DNA of 64,000 nt from Paenibacillus methanolicus (GTDB taxonomy: Bacteria > Bacillota > Bacilli > Paenibacillales > Paenibacillaceae). The stretch covers positions 248,001 to 312,000 of the forward strand of contig NZ_VNHS01000006.1 in NCBI RefSeq assembly GCF_008124765.1, written 5' to 3'. A program made the position numbers and the translations under genes. Shown piece by piece: positions 58,063 through 64,000 of the stretch. Each line of letters starts with the position of its first letter. Within the stretch, counting starts at the first letter, position 1. The notes below the pieces were generated by a model. The model had not been told where the DNA came from, ran no database searches, and worked only from the letters and a program-made list of their open reading frames with translations.

Positions 58063-59187
58063 TTAAATTTTGCAGGCGGGATGGGCAATGCCGGATTTCT
58101 CGATTTGAATCGCGGTATGGTCGATCCGGAACTGCTTGGATATTCGGTTGATCGCCTGCTGCAGGACGCGCTGCTCGTCCGCGGCATCCAGCACGCGAAG
58201 ATGGCAGCTGAGCGAATCCATGCCCGAGGTAATGGTCCAAATATGCAAATCGTGCACGTCTTGGACCCCTTCGATGGTCAGCAGCGCGCTCTTGACTTGC
58301 TCCGCGTCGACGGCCGGCGGCGTGCCTTCCATCAGAATATGGAGGGCCCACTTGATCACGCCCCAAGCGCTCTTGAGGATAAGAAGCGCGACGACGACGC
58401 TAATGATCGGGTCGGCGGCGTACCAGGAGTAGAAGTACATCAGCAAGCCGGCGACGATCGCGCCGACCGATCCGAGCGCATCGCCCAGTACGTGCAGGTA
58501 CGCGCTGCGGACATTAATGTTGTCCTTCACGTCGCCCTTGCGCATCAGGAACCACGCGCTTACGAGATTCGCGAGCAGCCCGATCAAAGCGATCAGCATC
58601 ATCGAGCCGCTCTGCACCTCCGGAGGCGAGAGGAAGCGGCCTGCCGCTTCCCAGATGATAATGCCGGCGATGAAGAACAGCGCCGCCCCGTTAAAGAGGG
58701 CCGCCAAAATCTCGAAGCGGTAGTAGCCGAACGAACGACGGGCCGTCGCGGGCCGCGCCGCCATCCATAATGCCGTGAGGCTGAGCAGCAAAGCCGCCGC
58801 ATCGCTCAGCATGTGACCGGAATCGGACAACAGCGCGAGGCTGTTCGTCAGCAGCCCTCCCGCAAATTCAAGCAGCATGATCGCCGAAGTAATGCCGAAC
58901 GCGATCGTAAGGCCAGCTTTATTATTGGGTCCGTGATGATGATGGCCCGGTCCATGATGGTGATCGTGACCATGATGACCGTGGCCGTGATGATGTCCGT
59001 GGTCGTGACCATCGTCATGGCTGTGGCCCTCGTCATGGCCATGACCTTCATTGCCGTGATCGTGGTCATGATCGTGTCCATGTCCGTCGCACGTATGGTC
59101 GTGCTTGTGCTCATGCGGAGCCTCTGTGCCGTTAGCCTCTTGCCCGCGCGCCTTATGATCGCTCGCGCCTCGATTCGTATGTTTCAT
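58063..59187 (-). CDS. CDF-family zinc exporter with His-rich N-terminus
   Basis: 374-residue cation diffusion facilitator of the CzcD/ZitB group that exports Zn2+ (or Co2+, Cd2+) from the cytoplasm. Residues 24-90 are a metal-binding His/Asp/Gly sequence with some forty His (repeated GHDH, HHGH). Six membrane helices follow; the transport site is LALLSDSGHMLSDAAALLLS (H and D in helix 2) and LGDALGSVGAIVAG (helix 5, H-x-x-x-D). The C-terminal cytoplasmic domain (about 290-370; DVHDLHIWTITSGMDSLSCH) is usual for zinc sensing. The start at 59187 (MKHTNRG) follows TTGGAGG; a 24-residue upstream extension is not supported. An ArsR/SmtB-type operator lies in its promoter. Confidence 0.92.
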   Translation of the reverse strand: MKHTNRGASDHKARGQEANGTEAPHEHKHDHTCDGHGHDHDHDHGNEGHGHDEGHSHDDGHDHGHHHGHGHHGHDHHHGPGHHHHGPNNKAGLTIAFGITSAIMLLEFAGGLLTNSLALLSDSGHMLSDAAALLLSLTALWMAARPATARRSFGYYRFEILAALFNGAALFFIAGIIIWEAAGRFLSPPEVQSGSMMLIALIGLLANLVSAWFLMRKGDVKDNINVRSAYLHVLGDALGSVGAIVAGLLMYFYSWYAADPIISVVVALLILKSAWGVIKWALHILMEGTPPAVDAEQVKSALLTIEGVQDVHDLHIWTITSGMDSLSCHLRVLDAADEQRVLQQAINRISKQFRIDHTAIQIEKSGIAHPACKI

Positions 59188-59236
59188 GCAGCTACCTCCA
59201 ACCGGATACCCCTTAGTTTTCCAAGTACCGCTCGTC

Positions 59237-59263
59237 ATTATATATGAACAAATGCTCATATAT
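59237..59263 (-). promoter_or_regulatory. ArsR/SmtB-type operator at the CDF promoter
   Basis: ATATATGA (59240-59247) and TCATATAT (59256-59263) form a perfect inverted repeat with TGAACA-AA-TGCTCA in the middle, which is close to the 12-2-12 sites of zinc sensors such as CzrA and SmtB. A TATAAT box (59237-59242, minus strand) overlaps it, so binding would block transcription until metal releases the repressor. The repressor gene is not in the window. Confidence 0.65.
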
Positions 59264-59332
59264 AGTATAATGCAAAAATTCGCCAGCGTGCAAGACCGAA
59301 TCGATATTCCGTTCCATTCTTGCTTAGGATAC

Positions 59333-59358
59333 GAAAAAAGCCGCGAGTCCGCGGCTTT
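59333..59358 (-). terminator. terminator of the 119-aa gene
   Basis: AAAGCCGCG/CGCGGCTTT stem with a four-base loop and a T run on the minus strand (AAAAAA on the plus strand at 59333-59339). Confidence 0.75.
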
Positions 59359-59430
59359 CGTTCAAATACAAATGGGCGGGATGCCTCAAAAGACTAAGGT
59401 AACCGTTTCGCCTCGGGCGCGCGGAAGCTG

Positions 59431-59790
59431 CTAGGGACGGTTTACTTTAAACCCCATGACCGTATCCTTCCGGAATGCCGCTTCTTCCCGAAGTTGGCTA
59501 ATTCGCTCATCCTCGGGATAATGCCGCATCAAGTAGAACACGAACGCTTCCACGACGCCGATTTCCATATTCAATTGATTATATTCGCTCGGGTGCCGGT
59601 TGAGCAGCGACAGGCTGCTCTCCCATTCGGGCAAATCCGACGCTTCGCTCGTCCCCCGCCGCTCTTTGTCAACCAACATTCGCAGCCCTATTACCGCGCC
59701 CGAAATTCCGCTTCGCTTCCGATATGCGGCGCGCGCGAACCACACGGCCGCCACGAGCAGCAGCAGGATGATCCATAATCCGTTGTTCAT
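59431..59790 (-). CDS. hypothetical single-pass membrane protein, 119 aa
   Basis: Residues 4-21 form one membrane segment (GLWIILLLLVAAVWFARA), followed by the stop-transfer basic patch AYRKR and a cytoplasmic acidic/helical domain: LRMLVDKERRGTSEASDLPEW, NRHPSEYNQLNMEIGVVEAF, and RHYPEDERISQLREEAAFRK. I do not recognise it. It looks like small membrane-tethered helical proteins whose partner is unknown. AAGGAAGGAAG precedes the ATG 59790, and a terminator follows after 70 bases. The gap 59791-59967 holds no further gene. Confidence 0.65.
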   Translation of the reverse strand: MNNGLWIILLLLVAAVWFARAAYRKRSGISGAVIGLRMLVDKERRGTSEASDLPEWESSLSLLNRHPSEYNQLNMEIGVVEAFVFYLMRHYPEDERISQLREEAAFRKDTVMGFKVNRP

Positions 59791-59967
59791 AGGCTTCCTT
59801 CCTTCGCGTTTTATTTTCTTTTCGTACTAGCCCCTTGTTTCAGGCCTATCAGCAATGGGTATATACACTTCACAAACATAGCGCCAACCATGCAGCCCCG
59901 AATCCATAATGGACCGACAACCCGACGCCCGCCGCCGCCAAGATTCGTATTTTGGGAGGTTTAGAAG

Positions 59968-60234
59968 ATGGCAGATCAACACGCTGTGCAGCTTGGACTT
60001 ACGGAACGCGAACAAGTCAGTCCTTCGATCTTGAAGATCGCGGCGACGTCGCAAAAGGTGGACGAACTGCTTCAACGCAACCGGATCGCGATCGGCAAAC
60101 ATCACCACCAAATCAATCAGGCCAACGACCGAATCCGCAGCACGCAAGCTTTCCTCGAGGCGACTCGCAGCGCGCAGGCGAACGTTCAACGAATGCCCGA
60201 AGCGCCGCCGCTATCCGACCGACAAGCGCTCTAA
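59968..60234 (+). CDS. hypothetical 88-aa helical protein
   Basis: Hydrophilic, mostly helical small protein with no membrane segment or cysteine. Contains QKVDELLQRNRIAIGKHHHQ, with a three-His cluster, and INQANDRIRSTQAFLEATRS, suggesting an amphipathic helix for coiled-coil pairing. The ending RMPEAPPLSDRQAL is Pro-rich. Not recognised. Ribosome site GGGAGG eight bases before the ATG at 59968. Neighbours are a divergent membrane protein and a convergent htpG, so no role can be inferred. Confidence 0.65.
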   Translation: MADQHAVQLGLTEREQVSPSILKIAATSQKVDELLQRNRIAIGKHHHQINQANDRIRSTQAFLEATRSAQANVQRMPEAPPLSDRQAL

Positions 60235-60358
60235 ATCCGTCTCCACCCGTCCGTATCGCTCCCGATTCTGCAAATATGGACATCTTAACATGTATTTCCC
60301 GTCCATTATAGTCCCGTTTACGGCGAACGCACCGGAGGTTTGGGATAGCAAGAACGAC

Positions 60359-60399
60359 AACGCCCCTGTCATGGCCAAATTGGCCGCGACAGGGGCGTT
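60359..60399. terminator. terminator of htpG
   Basis: Perfect 12-base stem AACGCCCCTGTC/GACAGGGGCGTT with an inner TGGCC/GGCC pairing; 25 bases past the htpG stop. May also serve the convergent 88-aa gene. Confidence 0.75.
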
Positions 60400-60423
60400 G
60401 CCTCTATATCATGCGCTAGGCGG

Positions 60424-62301
60424 TTACACCATGATTTTGCAAATATCGTTCGTAAACTCGACCGGATCTTGAAGCGGAAGTCCTTCGATGAGCAGCGCTT
60501 GGTTATAGAGGAGCGCCGTATACAGGCTTAACTTCTCCTTGTCTTGCTCGAACGCGGACTTGAGCGACTGGAACACCTCGTGGTTCACGTTGATCTCCAG
60601 CACCTTCTCGGCCGAGACGCCGCCGCTGTTCGGCATGGCGCGCAGGATTTTCTCCATCTCGATCGATACTTCGCCCTGGGACGTCAGACAGACCGGATGA
60701 CTGCGCAGCCGCTTGGATGCGCGCACGTTCGACACTTTGCCCGACAGTTGGGATTTCATGTAGTCGAACAGATCGGCGTTAGCCTTCGCCAGCTCTTCGT
60801 CCTCCTGCTTGTTCTCTTCCTCGATGCCGAGGTCGCCGCTCGAGACGCTGCGGAATTCCTTGTCTTTATATGCCATGAGCATCTTGATCGCGAATTCGTC
60901 GATATCGTCGGTGAAGTAGAGAATTTCATACCCTTTGTCCGCCACCAGCTCGGTCTGCGGCAGCTTCTCGATCCGCTCGTTCGTCTCGCCGGTCGCGTAG
61001 TAGATATACTTCTGCTCTTCCGGCATGCGGGAGACGTACTCGTCCAGCGTGACAAGTTTCTTCTCCTTGGAGGAGGTGAACAGGAGCAGATCTTGCAGCG
61101 CCTCCTTGTTGGCGCCGTAGTCGTTGTACACGCCGAATTTCAGCTGGCGGCCGAATGACTTGTAGAACTGCTCGTAGTTCTCGCGCTCGTCCTTGAGCAG
61201 GCTTTGGAGCGCGCTCTTGATTTTGCTCGCGATATTCTTGGCGATCAGCTTCAACTGGCGGTCATGCTGCAACATCTCGCGCGAGATGTTGAGCGACAGG
61301 CTCTCGGAGTCGACCATGCCTTTAACAAAGCTGAAATGGTCCGGGAGCAGGTCGCCGCATTTGTTCATGATCAGGACGCCGTTCGCGTATAGCTCCAGCC
61401 CCTTCTCGTATTCCTTCGTGTAGAAATCGAACGGCGTGTTCTCCGGAATATACAAAATCGCTTGATAGACGACCGCGCCGTCCACGTGCAGGTGAAGATG
61501 CTTGAGCGGCTTGTCGAAGCCGTAGCGCTTCTCGTTATAGAACGACTCGTAATCTTCGTTCGTCAGCTCGTTCTTGTTCTTGCGCCAGATCGGAACCATG
61601 CTGTTGACGCGCTGCTCTTCCGTGAAATCCTCGTATTCGTTCTCGCTGCCTTCCTTCGGACGGCGGCTCGTGACGTTCATCTTGATCGGGTAGCGGATGA
61701 AGTCGGAGTATTTCTTGATGATCGCCTTGAGTCGGTATTCCTCGAGGAATTCGTCGTAGCTCTCGTCTTCGGTGTTGGCTTTGATCTTAAGCGTAATCTC
61801 CGTGCCGACGGCGTCCTTCTCCCACGGCTCGATCGTGTAGCCGTCCGCGCCAGCGGACTCCCACTTGTACGCTTGTCCGCCGGTCAGCGACTTGCTGACG
61901 ACGGTGACGACGTCCGCGACCATGAACGCCGAGTAGAAGCCGACGCCGAATTGGCCGATAATGTCGTGGCCGTCCTTCGATTCGTTCTCCTTCTTGAACG
62001 CAAGCGAGCCGCTCTTGGCGATGACGCCCAGATTGTTCTCCATCTCTTCCTGCGTCATGCCGATGCCCGTATCGCGGATCGTCAGCGTGCGGTTCTCTTT
62101 GTCCGCCGTAATTTGAATGTAATAGCTGTCCTTGTCGAACGTCAGGTTCGAATCGGTCAGCGCCAAATAGTAAATTTTGTCAATGGCATCGCTTGCGTTG
62201 GAAATCAGTTCGCGAAGGAAAATTTCCTTCTGCGTGTAGATGGAGTGAATCATCATGTCCAACAAACGTTTGGACTCGGCCTGAAACTGTTTTTTCTCCA
62301 T
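60424..62301 (-). CDS. htpG: molecular chaperone HtpG (bacterial Hsp90)
   Basis: 625-residue ATP-dependent chaperone, same size as Bacillus HtpG. The N-terminal GHKL ATPase has the motifs [29 protein letters not shown] and [15 protein letters not shown]; the middle domain has [14 protein letters not shown] [15 protein letters not shown]-like LNISREMLQ and LYANGVLI; the C-terminal dimerisation domain begins near 510. All Hsp90 signatures are intact. Starts at ATG 62301, after GGAGGAGAAGC; an upstream ATG at 62319 overlaps that site. Its promoter carries a CIRCE element, so HrcA control is likely. Confidence 0.97.
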   Translation of the reverse strand: MEKKQFQAESKRLLDMMIHSIYTQKEIFLRELISNASDAIDKIYYLALTDSNLTFDKDSYYIQITADKENRTLTIRDTGIGMTQEEMENNLGVIAKSGSLAFKKENESKDGHDIIGQFGVGFYSAFMVADVVTVVSKSLTGGQAYKWESAGADGYTIEPWEKDAVGTEITLKIKANTEDESYDEFLEEYRLKAIIKKYSDFIRYPIKMNVTSRRPKEGSENEYEDFTEEQRVNSMVPIWRKNKNELTNEDYESFYNEKRYGFDKPLKHLHLHVDGAVVYQAILYIPENTPFDFYTKEYEKGLELYANGVLIMNKCGDLLPDHFSFVKGMVDSESLSLNISREMLQHDRQLKLIAKNIASKIKSALQSLLKDERENYEQFYKSFGRQLKFGVYNDYGANKEALQDLLLFTSSKEKKLVTLDEYVSRMPEEQKYIYYATGETNERIEKLPQTELVADKGYEILYFTDDIDEFAIKMLMAYKDKEFRSVSSGDLGIEEENKQEDEELAKANADLFDYMKSQLSGKVSNVRASKRLRSHPVCLTSQGEVSIEMEKILRAMPNSGGVSAEKVLEINVNHEVFQSLKSAFEQDKEKLSLYTALLYNQALLIEGLPLQDPVEFTNDICKIMV

Positions 62302-62349
62302 ACCTTGCTTCTCCTCCATGGTTCATCGTAATGGATCGTTCCACATTCG

Positions 62350-62376
62350 TTAGCACTCTAATGCGCCGAGTGCCAG
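62350..62376 (-). promoter_or_regulatory. CIRCE element upstream of htpG
   Basis: TTAGCACTC (62350-62358), nine bases, GAGTGCCAG (62368-62376) against the CIRCE consensus TTAGCACTC-N9-GAGTGCTAA: left arm perfect, right arm 7 of 9. Position just downstream of the -10 box is the usual one for HrcA repression. Confidence 0.85.
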
Positions 62377-62385
62377 TCCACTAAT

Positions 62386-62415
62386 TTTATATCATTTCGC
62401 CTTCCCGCATGTCAA
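62386..62415 (-). promoter_or_regulatory. htpG promoter
   Basis: Perfect TTGACA (62410-62415), 18-base spacer, TATAAA (62386-62391) on the minus strand. Confidence 0.8.
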
Positions 62416-62517
62416 TATTTCCAAGGCACATATTGGCCACGCCGTCTCTCATATTTGTCTACATAGCTAGCAGCAAAGGGTGCGCTTATGCGCGCAAATG
62501 GACAGGAGGTAAGAAGA

Positions 62518-63711
62518 ATGCATCCATCGAATGAACCGAAAGGCAAAGACTGGCGCGTTCCGCAGCCGATTCGCCCGGACGGCGCCGGCGGGCCGGACAA
62601 AGGTCCGCGGGACATTATGCGCGATATCGAAAACCCCGATCTGCTCGTGCCGCCCGTCACCGACGCAGGGCTGTTGCCCAATTTGAGAATGTCGTTCTCC
62701 GACACGCACATGCAGCTCAATCATGGCGGCTGGTCCCGCGAAATTACCGTGCGCGAGCTGCCGGTCGCCAAGGAGATGGCCGGGGTTAACATGAGTCTGA
62801 CGCCCGGCGGCGTCCGCGAGCTTCATTGGCACCAGCAGGCGGAATGGTCCTATATGATCTGGGGCTGCGCTCGCATAACCGCGATCGACCAGGACGGACG
62901 CAACTTCATCGCCGATGTCGGTCCCGGCGATCTGTGGTATTTCCCTCCGGGACTTCCCCACTCCATTCAGGCGCTGGAGGAAGGCTGCGAGTTTCTGCTC
63001 GTGTTCGACGACGGCGCCTTCTCGGATCTGAACACGCTCTCGATCTCGGACTGGTTCGCCCGCACGCCCAAAGACGTGCTAGCCGCCAATTTCGGCGTAC
63101 CCGAGCGCGCGTTCGAATCTATACCCGACGATCAGGTGTACATCTTCCCGGCTCAGGTACCCGGCTCGATCGACAGCCAAGCCGTCTCCTCCCCATACGG
63201 CACCATTCCGCATTCGTTTAAGCATCGCCTACTCGCGCAGGAACCGCTCGTGACGCCGGGCGGCAGCGTCCGCATCGTCGATTCGTCCAACTTCCCCGCC
63301 TCGGTCGCGATCGCGGCGGCGCTCGTCGAAATCAAGCCCGGGGCGATGCGCGAGCTGCATTGGCATCCGAACAGCGACGAGTGGCAGTATTACTTGACCG
63401 GCAAAGGCCGGATGACCGTGTTCGCCGGCAATGGGACGGCGCGCACGTTCGACTACCGGGCGGGCGACGTCGGTTACGTGCCGCGCGCGCTGGGTCACTA
63501 TATTCAGAACACGGGCAACGAAACGATCTGGTATTTGGAAATTTTCAAAGCCGCGCGCTTCTCGGACGTCTCGCTGAACCAATGGATGGCGCTGACCCCT
63601 AGCGCATTGGTCGCGGCGAATTTGAATGCGTCGCCCGAGCTGATGGCGTCGCTTCGCAAAGTCAAGTGGCCTGTCGTGAAATATCCGTCCGATGGCGCGG
63701 AAGCGGAGTAG
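62518..63711 (+). CDS. oxalate decarboxylase-family bicupin, variant lid
   Basis: 397-residue protein with two cupin domains, like Bacillus OxdC (385). Mn sites: N-terminal H103, H105, E109 ([10 protein letters not shown]) and H148 (GLPHSIQ); C-terminal [11 protein letters not shown] and GHYIQN. The flexible lid after the first site, SENS in OxdC with proton-donating E162, reads S169-D170-L171-N172, so Glu is replaced by Asp at the same distance (21 residues) from the last His. OxdC produces formate and CO2 from oxalate; this variant may have altered activity or be an oxidase. No signal peptide. ATG 62518 has the ribosome site AGGAGGTAAG. Divergent from htpG; own terminator. Confidence 0.85.
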   Translation: MHPSNEPKGKDWRVPQPIRPDGAGGPDKGPRDIMRDIENPDLLVPPVTDAGLLPNLRMSFSDTHMQLNHGGWSREITVRELPVAKEMAGVNMSLTPGGVRELHWHQQAEWSYMIWGCARITAIDQDGRNFIADVGPGDLWYFPPGLPHSIQALEEGCEFLLVFDDGAFSDLNTLSISDWFARTPKDVLAANFGVPERAFESIPDDQVYIFPAQVPGSIDSQAVSSPYGTIPHSFKHRLLAQEPLVTPGGSVRIVDSSNFPASVAIAAALVEIKPGAMRELHWHPNSDEWQYYLTGKGRMTVFAGNGTARTFDYRAGDVGYVPRALGHYIQNTGNETIWYLEIFKAARFSDVSLNQWMALTPSALVAANLNASPELMASLRKVKWPVVKYPSDGAEAE

Positions 63712-63728
63712 CAACTGACTTGTCATAA

Positions 63729-63782
63729 GCCAAACAGCCTGGGCTTTAGCCGCGAACGCGGCCAAGCTCAGGCTGTTTTGGC
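63729..63782 (+). terminator. terminator of the bicupin gene
   Basis: GCCAAACAGCCTGGGCTT pairs with AAGCTCAGGCTGTTTTGGC over an inner GCCGCG/CGCGGC hairpin; the T stretch is within the distal arm. Confidence 0.7.
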
Positions 63783-63877
63783 TGTATATAGAACGCATGA
63801 GCATCGTAGATGAAGGAGATAACAAGCGTAACCACCGCAATCATCCGTCGGTTAACTTGAAAAGGAGTGACGTACTT

Positions 63878-64000
63878 ATGATTCTTCGTATCGGCTTATG
63901 GGCGGTGTTCATACTGCCATTCCTCACCCTGCTGCTGCTTCGCCGCGATTTGATACGCCAATATTTGCCCGCCGCCATGTTCGTTACGATCGTCAACGTG
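63878..64000 (+). CDS. hypothetical membrane protein, N-terminal part, cut by the window end
   Basis: ATG at 63878 with AAAAGGAGTG nine bases upstream; the frame is open to the last base. The visible 41 residues (MILRIGLWAVFILPFLTLLL, then LRRDLIRQYLPAAMFVTIVN) show a first membrane helix, a basic turn and the beginning of a second helix, so the full product is polytopic. Too short to name. Confidence 0.6.
   Translation, partial: MILRIGLWAVFILPFLTLLLLRRDLIRQYLPAAMFVTIVNV

Noticed and set aside
58920..59110. Short tandem-looking CATGATGGTGATC-type repeats
   Set aside because: They are the codons of the His/Asp/Gly-rich tail of the CDF exporter, not an independent repeat or CRISPR array.
1..64000. 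CRISPR arrays, tRNA or rRNA genes, prophage and complete insertion sequences
   Set aside because: I looked for regularly spaced repeats, cloverleaf-like sequences, transposase or integrase motifs and saw none that I could support.

Overview
The window is a GC-rich chromosomal segment from a low-copy, Gram-positive bacterium of the Firmicutes, most likely Paenibacillaceae (Paenibacillus or Cohnella type). The reasons are strong AGGAGG-type ribosome binding sites on almost every gene, Bacillus-style sigma-A promoters, a tyrosine T-box in front of tyrS, a CIRCE element, RNase J, two YtcQ/LplA-YteP/LplB-YtcP/LplC sugar importers without their own ATPase, and a YesM/YesN two-component pair. The placement is inferred from gene content, not from a marker gene. 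I see no rRNA, tRNA, CRISPR array, phage or complete insertion sequence.

Layout. 1-1617: broken PstS-like gene and an MFS transporter. 1996-9067: secreted polysaccharide lyase family 8 enzyme, two very small genes, secreted GH18 chitinase, FabV enoyl reductase. 9134-17244: a carbohydrate importer (two permeases and a lipoprotein) with an AraC-type membrane sensor-regulator and a LacI regulator, the latter behind a perfect cre/LacI-type operator. 17540-23914: a 52-aa gene, RNase J, a SNF2-SWIM helicase and a TetR regulator. 23930-25208: a promoter with an inverted-repeat operator driving a membrane protein and a lipoprotein. 25294-30559: an AT-rich orphan gene, DUF2164 protein, tyrS with T-box, Old Yellow Enzyme, CPBP protease, VOC protein. 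30752-37998: second carbohydrate importer with YesM/YesN kinase and regulator in one leftward run. 38323-43769: secreted Big_2/Calx-beta protein, a CobW metallochaperone behind Zur-like boxes, a GNAT and an uncharacterised helical protein. 43890-49595: cystine-type ABC importer, methyltransferase, paired membrane genes, small HTH protein, GNAT. 49716-54108: VOC protein and a complete hssR-hssS-hrtB-hrtA heme sensing and export locus with a recognisable HssR box, preceded by a MITE-like insertion. 54572-64000: MFS, CorA, DMT exporter, His-rich CDF zinc exporter with an ArsR/SmtB-type operator, small proteins, htpG with CIRCE, oxalate-decarboxylase-like bicupin with an altered lid, and the start of a membrane protein.

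How it fits together. Secreted PL8 and GH18 enzymes, two oligosaccharide importers with different regulators, a LacI regulator and cre-like sites describe a polysaccharide-degrading soil or plant-associated lifestyle. A second theme is metal and stress homeostasis: Zur-like sites at cobW, an ArsR/SmtB-type site at the CDF exporter, CorA, heme detoxification and HrcA-type control of Hsp90. No clearly novel multi-gene defence or biosynthetic system is visible. The most interesting observations are regulatory sites, tiny genes, a variant catalytic lid and small mobile-looking noncoding elements.
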